From positions 496,001 to 560,000 of the forward strand of contig JASSKH010000042.1 of NCBI GenBank assembly GCA_031763025.1: a stretch of DNA of 64,000 bases, written 5' to 3'. The translations under genes and the position numbers were made by a program. A model generated the notes under the pieces. The model saw nothing but the letters and a program-made list of their open reading frames with translations. It searched no databases and had not been told where the DNA came from. Numbering within the stretch: the first letter of the stretch is position 1; every line of letters begins with the position of its first letter. Of this stretch, positions 1 to 10,267 are shown piece by piece. The DNA is from Macrocystis pyrifera. Lineage: Eukaryota > Sar > Phaeophyceae > Laminariales > Laminariaceae.

Positions 1-338
1 CGACCTCATCCGGGAACAAGCGGGTAGCGCCAACCCGACCTTTAGTTTTTGGTGGACACGTCTCAGCACGAGCACGAGACGCGTCCGAGCTGCGCCATCG
101 TCTATGCCAAGAGCCAAGTCCATGGTGTACACGGGCACTGTAGCCTGCCGAGCTACGTAGTCCCTAACACCGCACGCCCGACCTCATCCGGGAACAAGCG
201 GGTAGCGCCAACCCGACCTTTAGTTTTTGGTGGACACGTCTCAGCACGAGCACGAGACGCGTCCGAGCTGCGCCATCGTCTATGCCAAGAGCCAAGTCCA
301 TGGTGTACACGGGCACTGTAGCCTGCCGAGCTACGTAG
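1..338. repeat. 178-bp tandem duplication at left window edge
   Basis: Bases 1-160 are repeated without a visible difference at 179-338; 18 bases of spacer (161-178) separate the copies, giving a 178-bp period. Each copy holds the same short open frame, which looks like a by-product of the duplication and matches no family I know. The array probably continues to the left of the window. A short CAG run follows at about 343-363. Confidence 0.9.
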
Positions 339-3300
339 AGAAGCAGCTGCAGCAGCAGCAGCGACGTCCTCCAGCCCATGCGGTGTTCTACGTGTTTGTG
401 CATTTGCTGACTCTTTTATTTCACTCATGCTTTATATCACGTTGTTCTGGCAAGAAACTCGATATTGAGTTTTATATCGAGAGATTTGCGTATACAAAAA
501 TCGCGATATTGAAATCGGCGCAAAAAGTCGAAATATCACCCTCCCTTGAGTTTTACATATGTCTGATAGGGAAGAAAATTATTTGCCACCAAAAAGTCCG
601 CTCGATGATGCTGCCTCTAGAGAAAAAAGCAGTGCGGGCGTCGATGTTGCGGTGTTGAGCTACGAGCTGAAAAAAAAGTCAGCCTTGCTTTTTGCACGAA
701 ACGTGCGGCTAGACAGCGCACAACTAAGCCCAGAGCGTAGAGCAGCAGCGTAGACACGGACGCGCGGGCGTGAACGAATGCACGTTTCTGGTGGCCCCTT
801 GGGATTGGCGGCCGGCAGCACGAGAATGCTGCCCCCCCTGTGAAACACATCTTATGCAGATCAAGTCGCAGGCTATGCGGTCCTGGTTTACTGCTGTTGG
901 GCACGTGTAAACAACAAAAAGAACATACCCACACATAGCATCGAAAATCAGCTGCGTGTTGCTACACTGCACTTCGCCGAGATCGGGATTAAAACGGCGC
1001 TGTCTGCACCTCCGTGGAAGCGCGCCCCACCTCTAGCTCACGGGCAACTTGTTGCTGCACGTGCAGGTAGGCTTGAGCCTTGCGGCCAAGGCTGCATTCA
1101 CCACGCGCCTGAATTTCCGCACGGTGCTCCTGTATGTACTCGTGCGTACCTACTGTTCTGTTCGGAAATATAAGGAACCGTAAAATTATTTATATTTATA
1201 CTTGAACCGTACCTATATTTCCGGACAGAGTGGTACGGAAGAGTATTTTTACTCGATCGTTTTCTCACGTGAAACAACAGTGATGCGTTCGCATCTGATC
1301 GCTAGGGGTGACTCACTTCCCGCTGCATCAAGGCCCGATCCGATCACAGATGACTTTGCTGCGGCGATGGCACCGGGTGTGATGGCAATCGCTTGGCGTG
1401 CGGCCGCGTTCCTATCTACAGTAGCAAGCACCGTTTGCCCGATACAATGAAGACTGGAAGTCCTTTTTTTCATCTCGGGGGATTTTTTTTGTCGAATTTC
1501 CCATCAATAATTGACTCATGAAAAGAAAGTCATGTAATACTACTGTAAGTGGACCTAGGGTTTACCGCAAGTCGGCTTTTATCCCGGCTGGCCGACCCTG
1601 ATTGGTGTTACGGCGCAGCTGCAGTCCTTCGAAATTGTTGATAATACTCGAGGGCACGGATCCCAGTTTTCTGGTCACGAAGTACCTTTCGATCTATGGT
1701 GATTGTACACCCCTCTTCTTTCGAGTGGTGCACTCGATACTCCTTGCGGTCTGGATAACCCTCGCTAGTTGGTGCTCTCGACCTACACCTAGTGGTCTAC
1801 ACCGTAGAGCACAAACGATTCTGCAGGTTCTCGTTGTTGTTAGACGCCAAAGGCAGGCTTAGTCTCACACGTCAAATATCATGAAGTTGTTTTGATTATC
1901 GGCTGTCTTCCACCTCTCTGTCCTCTCAACCAAACACATACTCAGATCGACACACTCTTGCCTTATCGCTCGAACACAACCAACCCTCGCTCCGTTGCTG
2001 CGAGATCTCTATTAATAGCACCAACTCCACTCCTCTCGACGACTTCTCTGCTCGGCTATCCTAGTGCCTGCTAAACGAAGCTGCTCACTGTTGCTGTAAG
2101 CAGAAGGCAGACCAGACTCCGACACGTTCTGACCATCGGGGCTGTAAAGAAGACGCCAGGCAATCCGATGCCTTCCGATTCATTACATGTTTCTACTGTC
2201 TATTCAAACCTTCCTGTTTTGTCCTAACTGCCCTGGAAATACTGACGTTATGCTGGATTTTCACAGCCTGTCGTTCTCCTTCGCTATTCAAGGCCCACGA
2301 TAGCTTCATTTTGAGTAAATCTAACAAACTGTTTATCCTTCTCAATCTCGTGCACAAAACTCAACTCTGCTACGAGTATAGACAACCAGAATCGACATTC
2401 TTTCTATGAATCGTCCCACATGGATATCTCCATAAACCCTTTTCTCCAGCAATCTCTGACCATTTGCTCATTCTCGAAAAGGCCAATCCTCAGATATCAA
2501 ATTTCATCTCCTGCAATTCAAGCTCGAAATAACATCTCCGATCTACTGTTTCCTGATAATAATGACGACCAAAGATCTGATATGTTTCTCAGCAATTTCC
2601 CTGGGTCCATCTAATGTTCCATCTCAAACTCAAACCGACCAATCATACACGTTTCTTGTTTCCTTGACCCGTAAGCAAGTATTCCTCCCAATTTCCGGAC
2701 CAAGTATCAACTTATTACAACAGTCAACTTCTGGAACAAAATTCTTGTCGGCTTCTTGTCGCATTCAAGGGCGGGTACCATTGCTGTGTGGGCAAAGTCC
2801 TGGCGGAGAAGCTGAAAGGTATATATATTTTTAGTGCTGTCGAATAGTTCTTGACTAGAGAAAAATATACAAATACAACCTGAAAAATTGGGTTTTCCCG
2901 CATACATCCACTGAAATAGACGTGAAAAAAAACTGCAGATCAAATAATAACCAATCACAGCCTCTTTCTCTATTGATGGGATGTGTTTGTCGAAAGCTAC
3001 CATCCAAGTCGTTTCCTGTGTCCAGCAATCAAGTATCTGGTGCAAGCGTGAATGTAGTCTAAAACCAAGTAAATACGGTGGTGGCAAACTATTTTCTACA
3101 TTATGTTCTTTACATTTTTTTAACGGTTTCTCGAATAGCTGGACATTTATATTTCTTCTTTCAACTCCTCTACCTCCTACCGAATGCCAGACCCCTGCTC
3201 GTACACACCCACGCTACAGTAGATTGTCTTCGTCCTCACTGTTTCAACCCTTCCCAACCTCTGTCTTCCCAGTTCAACCAACTGCACCCGTCATCAATTA

Positions 3301-3688
3301 TATGACCCACTTGCCCATCGCCTCTGTTCAAGCATGCCAACGATTCAATACCTCTCCACAAACCCCAGATTTCCTCCGTTCAATCTTCCACGTCTAAAAC
3401 GAATCCATTCCCACGCCTAACAATACGAGAAACCAAAACTTCAAGTGCCTGGAACCACATTTTCAAACTTCAGCGACGAGGTCCGCCCCGAAGGTCAAGG
3501 AAACTGTTGCCGCTTTGGCGCACTCACGGGAGTGCACCAAGGAGCTTGTATCTGCGCCGCCAAATTTTGGCTTCATGGGAACATTCGGAGGTAGAGCAGA
3601 AAAATGAAATGTCCTCGGGAAAAAAAAACGGCGGCAGACGTGGTTCCAGTGTCTTGTTGTCGGGAGTTTTTTTTTTGTGTTTAGTGGA
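339..3688. other. Stretch without a recognised gene
   Basis: Open frames here are short and match no family I know. The part from about 1890 to 3400 is pyrimidine-rich. A small palindromic element lies at 1166-1226 and is listed separately. A segment around 3460-3600 has codon-like composition, but I could not find convincing splice sites or a homologous motif. A host exon or an old transposon relic cannot be excluded. Confidence 0.5.
1166..1226. mobile_element. Palindromic MITE, family 3 (copy 1)
   Basis: The two arms read CGGAAATATAAGGAACCGT and, inverted, ACCGTACCTATATTTCCGG, around an AT-rich centre. Similar ends with the core AAGGACCGT recur at 24134-24288, 30766-30832, 31006-31066, 35199-35272 and 62605-62835. 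No coding capacity; it was probably moved in trans by a DNA transposase. Confidence 0.6.
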
Positions 3689-3697
3689 CAATGCAAC
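3689..3697. repeat. Target-site duplication, left of MULE
   Basis: CAATGCAAC directly precedes the left TIR; its partner TAGTGCAAC directly follows the right TIR. Two mismatches in nine suggest some age. Confidence 0.7.
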
Positions 3698-4025
3698 GGG
3701 GAGCGTCAAAACTACAACCCATGGGTTGTGAAAGAAGACCAACACCCAAATATCCAACCAGTGGAAACCCGGGGAGACACACCTATACGTCCCCTAGTTG
3801 GTTCTCCCGGAAATTTCAAAAAGGCCCGAGCCCACTCAAGCAACCTCAAGGACAAAAAAAACACACAGAGATACAGGCCGACTACCAAGAACAGCACCAC
3901 CACGAGGAGAGCAGCACACCAGCAGCATAGCAGCAGCAGCGGTAGCAGCAGCGGTAGCAGCAGCACAGCAGCAGCACAGCAGCAGCACAGCAGCAGCGGC
4001 AGCAGCAGCGGCAGCAGCAGCGGCA
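3698..4025 (+). repeat. MULE left TIR with CAG array
   Basis: The outer 210 bp are unique sequence matching the reverse complement of 10370-10578. The inner part (3913-4025) is an interrupted CAG/CAGCAGCGG array whose counterpart is the CTG array at 10268-10372. The triplet array is therefore part of the inverted repeat. Long open frames rich in Ala, Ser or Gln here are products of the array, not genes. Confidence 0.85.
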
Positions 4026-4319
4026 CGTCCTTCCCGGCACCGGGTGAGCGGGCGATACACACCGCCGTGAGAGAGAGAAGCCTGTTATCCACGTCTGCCC
4101 CCCGCCGCCCCCTCCCTTCTCTGCTGTCTCTCTTCTCTGCAATCCCTCTCTCAAAGAGTTCTTGCTGTTTCCCTCTCTCTTGTAGTTCTTGTTGTTCCTC
4201 TCTATATTGTTTTTCTGTGGTGTTTTTCATTTCTGTCTCTCTCTCCAACCCAAGTTTCAGTTACTTCTTCTCCTCTGTCTCCTCTGCCTCTATTGTTCAT
4301 CAGTCTGTGCGCTGAGCTT

Positions 4320-4770
4320 ACCAGGCCCGCTGCTGCTGGAGGTCTGGCTGGGCAGCAACCCACGCCTTACATGGCCGGTGCTCCAGTGCAGCAGGTGACG
4401 TGCACAAGAATAGCTTGTGCTACCCTCCCCCTTGTCCGCGGTTTTTAGAGGACGGTATGCACAACCTCCACACCTGCATTGCACCCGCGGCCACGACAAC
4501 TGCCCTGCCTCCTTTATCGTTGTAGATGAAACAGAAAACAGGCATACAAAGGCAGGTCTGGGACCTCATCTCCACCCTTGCCGCTCGTATCCACCACGTG
4601 AACGCCCTGTGTTCTTCCATGGCATCGGCATGGGCGGCGGAGCCCAGCCTGGAGGGGCCGGAGCACCTTTCGCTGCCGCTGGAGCTGGAGCCTGGCTGGG
4701 CAGCAACCCACGCCCGGACCTGAACCCACGCCCAACTCGGCAGGTGCTCTAGCGCAGCAGGTGAAATGAC
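4320..4770. repeat. Imperfect duplication inside MULE left arm
   Basis: GGCTGGGCAGCAACCCACGC followed by a GGTGCTC-AG-GCAGCAGGTGA segment occurs at about 4346-4400 and again at about 4695-4765. No protein family is recognisable in either copy. Confidence 0.6.
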
Positions 4771-4904
4771 GACGGCTTGACATCCGTGCGGCGTGTCGGT
4801 TGCGATTGTGCGCACAAACATTAGCACAAACATTAGCACAAGCATAGCGAAAGCGGTGGTCGGCCCGTACGGTTTTTCCAGGGCAACGCGCATGTATACC
4901 CCAA

Positions 4905-5390
4905 CGTGTTTGTTGTGGTTGCAGCGCCTCCAGTACCGTAGCCATCGCCTTGGGCTTGATGCCTTCAGCTGGGTCGAGGAATCAAAACAAAACGGGTGCA
5001 CGATAAAATGCCAGAACGTGGTGAGACCCGCCGAGTGTGACACGTCAATGACCAGTAGTTGAACGACAGGTACTGGGGTGCTGTCGGGCGCCCGTCGGTG
5101 TCATATACAATGCCCAATGTAACAGCGTGCTGTCCCTTATGTTCTGCTCTTCGATACTCAACCGTCATATTTTCTACTTGATTGTACATCTCCGTCGATA
5201 GCTTTCCAGCCAGCTGCATTTGCACCATGACAGCCTCGAGGTCAATGGCGTCGTCGTGTTCGAGCTTCAAGTTTTAAGGCTGGGCCTGTCGCTGCTCTGA
5301 CCGTGCCTGACGGTCACCTGCTTCAGTGGAGCATCAAGCCCAAGGCGATGGCCACCGTACTGGAGGCGCTGCACCCACAGCGCGTGAACC
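4905..5390. repeat. Internal inverted duplication in the MULE
   Basis: The segment at about 4920-4968 is the reverse complement of about 5332-5382; both encode the peptide IKPKAMATVLEAL when read outward or inward respectively. A piece of the transposase amino-terminal coding region has been copied in inverted orientation just upstream of itself. Confidence 0.75.
5040..5270 (-). CDS. Unidentified minus-strand ORF inside MULE
   Basis: An open frame of about 76 codons starts with ATG at 5270 (MKLEHDDAIDLEAVMVQMQL...) and runs to about 5040, where the frame enters the inverted duplication. The acidic start and even codon use look more protein-like than its neighbours. I do not recognise a domain. 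It could be an exon of a second element-encoded protein, a captured host exon, or chance. Confidence 0.3.
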
Positions 5391-5490
5391 GTCGCGTGGT
5401 CCAAAACGCGGCTGCGGCGCAAACGGGAGGAAAGAGGGTGTTTGACGCTACCGATGTCTACGAAGAGGCATGTAGTCAATCAAGCACGAG
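5300..5490 (+). CDS. MULE transposase, amino-terminal exon (probable)
   Basis: The frame reads through SIKPKAMATVLEALHPQ and ends FDATDVYEEA, which resembles the amino-terminal region of FAR1/MULE transposases (a helical stretch followed by a T/A-DVYN-like motif). A donor-like AG|GTGATA follows at 5490. The 5' boundary and start codon are not resolved. The next exon is at 6005. Confidence 0.5.
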
Positions 5491-6004
5491 GTGATATACC
5501 CCACCCATCCTCGACAATTGTAGCACACGAGGGAGGGCTCCCTATTAATAGCAGGAGGGAACAAGACCTGTTCGCATACACACACAAACACCGAACACCT
5601 AAACTAGCAATCTATATCTCAGTTAGTGACAGTACGCCCAACTGTACGAGGTTAGGGTGGCAGACAGGTGTCGACATCGTGCGTGACGCGGGCTCGGCTA
5701 ATTCGAGTGTGTTGTGCCCGTTGCACGCGCACTATCTATCGCCACTTTGGGGAGGGGGGTCTCCAACATGGGGTTGGCCCCGGCCCCGGCGCGGGCCCGA
5801 GTACATTCATGTCCGACTTTTGCTTGGGCGCATTAGCACGAGGGTGCTTGCTGCACACAGGTGACGGTATGCATCTACCCTAGGGTATATACGCCGGCCG
5901 CGGCTTCGTCCTTCCCTTCGCTTATTTTTTTGGTGTGCACTTTCGGTGGGCCTAACAGGCGTTCGTGTCGTCAACGTGTGCTTGGGTGGTCGTTCTTTGT
6001 CTAG

Positions 6005-6097
6005 GTCAAGGCTCTTACTTCGCACGGCGGAGTGTGCGAGGTGAAGCTTGACGATACAGGCCGACTCGCCCGCATATATTGGCAGGCGAGGGAGCAG
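6005..6097 (+). CDS. MULE transposase exon: pre-catalytic strand
   Basis: Acceptor TTTGTCTAG|GT and donor GAGCAG|GTACGT define a 93-bp exon coding KALTSHGGVCEVKLDDTGRL...YWQAREQ. The motif L-D-x-x-G-R-L-x-R-I-[FY]-W is the conserved segment just before the catalytic core in FAR1/MULE transposases. It joins the next exon in frame. Confidence 0.7.
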
Positions 6098-6247
6098 GTA
6101 CGTCCCGCGGTCGTAGTCTGTAGTGTGCCCCTGGTGTCCCGCTGATAGTGCTTCCCTCCATTGTGGGCCGCCGACGAGCACTACGCCTCAACACCGATTC
6201 ATGCACGCAACCAAAACCTGGACACATGCCCTCACCGGCATCCTCAG

Positions 6248-6601
6248 GTGGCTTTGTGGAATCGACATGGGCACGTCGCGCTCTACGATGACACGGCCGT
6301 GAAAAACCGGTACCGTATGCCCATCGGTGTCTTCGCCGTCATCGACAACGCGCACAGCACGCGTATCGTCGGCCAATCCGTCACAGTCGACACGATGACG
6401 GACACGTTCGTGTGGATGCTGGAGCGTACCCTTGCGTCCCGTGGGGGCAAGCAGCCGGGTACCTTCACCCAGGACGCGGATGCTGCCATGACGGGGGCGG
6501 TCGTACGCGCGTTCCCGGACGTGCAGCCGAGGTGTTGCATATGGCACCTCTACCAGAAGATCATCAAAGCCCTCGCCAAAGATCTCGGCTCGAACATGAA
6601 T
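6248..6601 (+). CDS. MULE transposase exon: DDE catalytic core
   Basis: The acceptor is CATCCTCAG|GT and the donor ATGAAT|GTGAGC. The exon encodes the first catalytic Asp in YDDTAVKNRYRMPIGVF, the second Asp in FTQDADAAM, and the C-x(2)-H-like CCIWHLYQKI motif after it, in the order and spacing of the Mutator transposase superfamily (pfam MULE). The transposase cuts at the TIRs and inserts the element with 8-11 bp duplications, acting in the nucleus. Many minus-strand open frames over this exon are shadows. Confidence 0.88.
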
Positions 6602-6779
6602 GTGAGCTTCGTTATTTGTATGGGGCATGACAAGCATATGTCGCCACTGGTAGTTCTTCGACGATGACGGGAGTATGTCGCCGTCAAGTTGGAGTTTGAC
6701 TTGCTCTCGCCCTGCAACGGCATGCCGAACATTGCCAAACGTTGCCCGCATTCGATTTGCCTCTCCGTCGTTCACGTAG

Positions 6780-6980
6780 AAGCCTCCATGGACGACTTCA
6801 AGGATTCTTGCCGGCAGTTGTCACAGACCAAGTTCGAGGCGAGGTTGGATGCCCTGATTGAAAAGTACCCGAAGGCGGAGAGGTACATGATGGTCATCTA
6901 CCACGACCGGAAACGGTGCGCCGAGTACGTGTCCCCGCTCGCGTTCTCTGTGCGTTCGGGGACGACGTCGCGAGTAAAAG
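6780..6980 (+). CDS. MULE transposase exon: post-catalytic helical part
   Basis: Acceptor TTCACGTAG|AA and donor AAAAG|GTGCGT. It encodes MDDFKDSCRQLSQTKFEARL...EKYPKAERYM, matching the region of MULE transposases with an F-x-x-x-[LW] helix between the second Asp and the SWIM finger. The 178 bases between the previous donor (6602) and this exon hold an intron. Confidence 0.65.
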
Positions 6981-7536
6981 GTGCGTTTACAAGTGTTCTT
7001 TCTGTTCACGGTCCGTTGTGGTTTCTCAAACGATCCATGCGCCAACTCTTCGCTGGTGGATACTGGTGTGTGGTAGTAGCGTGTGCATGCGTTTTTCGGA
7101 TACCAAGTACACAGGGCCTATTTTTGTTTTCACCAGCTTGCATGCAACAGGTGCTCCATGCTGAGCACGTTGTTTGGCGTATTACTCTATTGCACATAGA
7201 TTAATTCCTTCCGGCCGTAAAAGGTGTGCCCTTCGTTCCTCTGGGTATGCATCGCTGACCCACAACCGTCAACTCCGCAACCCCATCACGCGTCACCCCT
7301 CTCCGACTCGTAGTGTTCCGCGCGATACGAACCTTGCCGCGCATGTCGTCTAACCCCCCACACCCCACAACCCACACCCTCCCTTCCCGTGGCCTTTCCT
7401 GTGTTTATTGTCGGGGTCTTGTTTTTGCCCGGCGGATGCAATAATAATCTGATGTTTCTAACCCTTTCCCAACCCCCACCGCGTCGGTTCGTATGCTCGC
7501 ACGTGTGTCGATTGTTGCTTTGGGCATGATTGCAGG

Positions 7537-8367
7537 GCAGAGCGCCTTGATCAAGGAGAAATGCAATGCTCGCACGTCTCTCCTGGATGTCGCCAAGGTC
7601 TTGACGGGAATCATCGACAGCCAGCTTGACGCCTCCCACCTTCGTGACTCCATTCACCACCTGCTTCCTGTGCGAATGGCCGTTCCGGCAACGACGTCGT
7701 TCAAGGACGTGCTCGCTGCCTGCGAGTTTTTTCTATCGCCCTGTGGCCGAGGCGGTTCATGGAGCAGGAGATGTCGGTGGCGTTGCTGTTCTGCCTAGTG
7801 GTCGGGGAGGAGATCGATGGCGGGGAATGCGCGAGGGTGTTGAAGCGCACGTTCGAGTACATCGAAAATAACCTGGTGGACGTCACGGCCGTCCAGAAAA
7901 TTGACGAACAACACGGCTCCAAGTTATACGTCTACCACGTCTTGCTCTTCGCTGACGGTAGCCACTTGTGTCAGTGCCGCACCCTCCACGTACTCGGGCT
8001 AGGCTGCCGTCATTTGTGGGCGGCAATGCATCTGAACGCCACATTCCGATTCCACGTCGGCCTCCTGCACCAGCACTGGCTGACGGAGAAAGCGAGGGGA
8101 ACATCTGAGGGGGACTGGCCATCCGCCGCCACGCCGAGATGGATCGCGGCGGATCAACACGGCCGGGCAGCTGGAGGAACGGAAGACGCCAGGGCGGCAT
8201 CACTGAACGGTGTGGGCGGGGAGTGGAGGGCTTTCGTACGGACCAGCGAGACACTTCAGAATGCCCTGCTAGGCTTGAAGGAGAAGGGCCCAACCCTACA
8301 GGACAAACAAAGTTTTGTACGTCGACGTCTCAAAGACGCTCGTACAAGCAAGCAGCATTTCGTCTGA
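7537..8367 (+). CDS. MULE transposase last exon with SWIM zinc finger
   Basis: The acceptor is GATTGCAG|GG. The first 190 bp read GQSALIKEKCNARTSLLDVA... and reach FKDVLAACEFF. At a run of six T (7726-7731) the homologous frame appears to shift, continuing as SIALWPRRFMEQEMSVALLF. It then runs through the SWIM finger CQCRTLHVLGLGCRHLWA (C-x-C...C-x-H; about 7969-8025) to a stop at 8367. SWIM fingers sit at the carboxyl end of most MULE transposases and help bind DNA. The frame change is either a true 1-base lesion in the T-run or a sequencing slip there. Confidence 0.8.
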
Positions 8368-8370
8368 TAG

Positions 8371-9450
8371 TTTCCCGCCAAAGCTCTGGCAGAGACCTTT
8401 CATGACTTCGTTTGTAGTCAAGCACGGGCGCGCACTGGGGGGGGGGGGGGGTCGCTGGGGCGGGGACGGTGTCAACCTTCGTCAGAAACCCATGCACGGT
8501 GCGCATGCCCCATCGGGAAAGTAACACAAGAAAACGTGGTGCGGCCGAAGTATGGGGCTCCAGGGGTGGTAGCAAGAGAGCCGCTACGTCTGGGTCATGA
8601 ACGAAAGTATGCGTTAACATCGTCGATGACCCCAAGGGGTGGGACGCCGCGTTCGTGGTGTACGTACTGGGCTGACATGAACCTGACGACGGGGTGCTGG
8701 CGTTCGTTTTCTTTATTTGTGTTCGTGCCCGACGATTCGTGCCCGACGGTTTACTGGGTTTTCGTGTGTATTGTTCGTCGTGTCTTGCGTTCGCTTTTTG
8801 TTATGCGTACGGGTGTTTCGATTCAATGACTGCGTTCTAAATAGGCAGAAGCCTCTGTCTGTGAGCGCGGAGGCAGATCCAATTGGTAGCGATAGATCAA
8901 AGTAGCAGAGATGGGCTGGCAGGTGTATATCTCCGGCCAGCTTTGACGTAAAGTGGGGAGGGGGGGGCGTGACCTACCGCTATTGTCGGAGTCACAAGTG
9001 GGTCATTCGGGCTCCGTAATTCAGGGCCGTAATTCGTGGGGGTTTCGCCCAGCTCTTGGCAATCCTCTCTGCTGTTCGTTGTTTTATTTGTGCGTAACAA
9101 GTTGCACGTAGGTACGCGTTGTCGCACGACTTCAGTTTCTGCAGTTTCATGGTGATGTGCAACTACAACAAACGCCCCACACCGACGGACGGGCGGACGG
9201 ATACAACGAAACATCCTTTTCTTCTCGAATTGTGTGCTTGCACGTTACCAGCCGCAGCACCACACGCATGCTGTTTTTTTCCCAGGCACCACAAAGGTAA
9301 AAATAAAATGAATTTACGTAAGTTGCGCACGCTAGTAGGGACCCCACACGCTACATGTAAGTACCACTTTTCTACATCCACGAGGACGTCCATGATATGG
9401 TACCCTTGAACAACCATGTGTACCCCTACGTGGGCACACACCCAACTCTT
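8371..9450. other. MULE interior without recognised gene
   Basis: Between the transposase stop and the ankyrin segment I see no protein family. There is a G-run at about 8438-8451 and a GT-rich stretch near 8700-8810. Confidence 0.5.
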
Positions 9451-9454
9451 TCGT

Positions 9455-9970
9455 CTACGGCGACTCCTCCTCCAACCCCTCAACTTCACCGTGTCCAAAC
9501 CCATCCCACCCACAGAGACAACGTGGTGGGGCCCACTTATCGATCATACTTGAAACCCTACCCTCACCCGCTACCCCCCCAGCAGTAACTGACGCGGCCT
9601 CTTCGCTCGCAGAGTGACCCCTCTCCTGCAACGCTTCAATGACGTCTACCCTCCTCTCACTTGCAGCGGCCTGCATGATGCTATCCGTGTATTCCCAACA
9701 TCCATCGAGACAGTACATGACCATATCGACATGCCCAACGGCAGCAGCATCTACAGGCACGTTGTCGCAACCTCCCTCTCGCGGGGTGAACGACATCAGC
9801 CCGCTTCCGCAGCCTTCGCAATCGTAGAACACCGACTCGCAGTTGTCTTCGCACCATTGCAATATGTCAACGTCGCCGTGCATGGCTACAGGGTACAGGA
9901 CTACTTCGGGAAGCCCCGTCGAGTGCTTCTCATCCTCCCAGTGCTCATAGTACTCCCATTCTTTCTCTGA
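9455..9970 (-). CDS. Ankyrin-type passenger gene segment inside MULE
   Basis: The frame runs from about 9970 to a stop at 9455 and reads SEKEWEYYEHWEDEK, MHGDVDILQWCEDNCES, then AAAVGHVDMVMYCLDGC and AAASERRVDVIEALQERG. Units of the form A-x-x-G-[HD]-[VL]-[ED]-[VIM]-[LV]-x-W are ankyrin repeats of the divergent type abundant in stramenopiles and their viruses. A further unit, GCFEVVRWAL, lies just upstream at about 9945-10020 in another frame, so the gene is probably spliced or decayed. Ankyrin repeats bind other proteins. It points opposite to the transposase and lies within the TIRs. Either the element captured a host gene fragment, as Pack-MULEs do, or this is an accessory gene of the family. 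Confidence 0.6.
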   Translation of the reverse strand, partial: SEKEWEYYEHWEDEKHSTGLPEVVLYPVAMHGDVDILQWCEDNCESVFYDCEGCGSGLMSFTPREGGCDNVPVDAAAVGHVDMVMYCLDGCWEYTDSIMQAAASERRVDVIEALQERGHSASEEAASVTAGGVAGEGRVSSMIDKWAPPRCLCGWDGFGHGEVEGLEEESP

Positions 9971-10054
9971 CCAGACTCAAGGCCCACCTAACCACTTCGA
10001 AACAGCCGACTTCCGTCATAGATACTCCTGTGCTTACCAAGGGGGGGCAGGGAG

Positions 10055-10240
10055 GGGGGGTATACTCATTATCATGCATGGCCGTAGTCGTATGACCATA
10101 GACCCTCGCATACCTACAATGCCGGGACGGAGCACGTCGGGTTTTCACCGACCAGGCAGATATTGCTTGCACCAAGCGCGAGGCGGCGTGAAGTGTTTTG
10201 GGCGAGTCGCATGAAGGGTAAGCTGCATCCTACTAAGAAG
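10055..10240 (+). repeat. Dispersed 185-bp block, copy in MULE right arm
   Basis: From TACTCATTATCATGCATGGC to GCTGCATCCTACTAAGAA this block recurs nearly intact at 41555-41735 (same orientation) and inverted at 37483-37665. A more diverged relative lies at about 36125-36200. It is probably a subterminal module shared by related elements. Confidence 0.8.
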
Positions 10241-10267
10241 GGAGGGAGAGGCCGAGGAGGAGATCCC

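Noticed and set aside
3800-4250. Ala/Gln/Ser-rich open frames on both strands
   Set aside because: They translate the CAG array of the MULE TIR in different frames; no conserved domain.
6188-6775. 195-codon minus-strand open frame
   Set aside because: It lies opposite the DDE transposase exon and has no motif of its own; a shadow.
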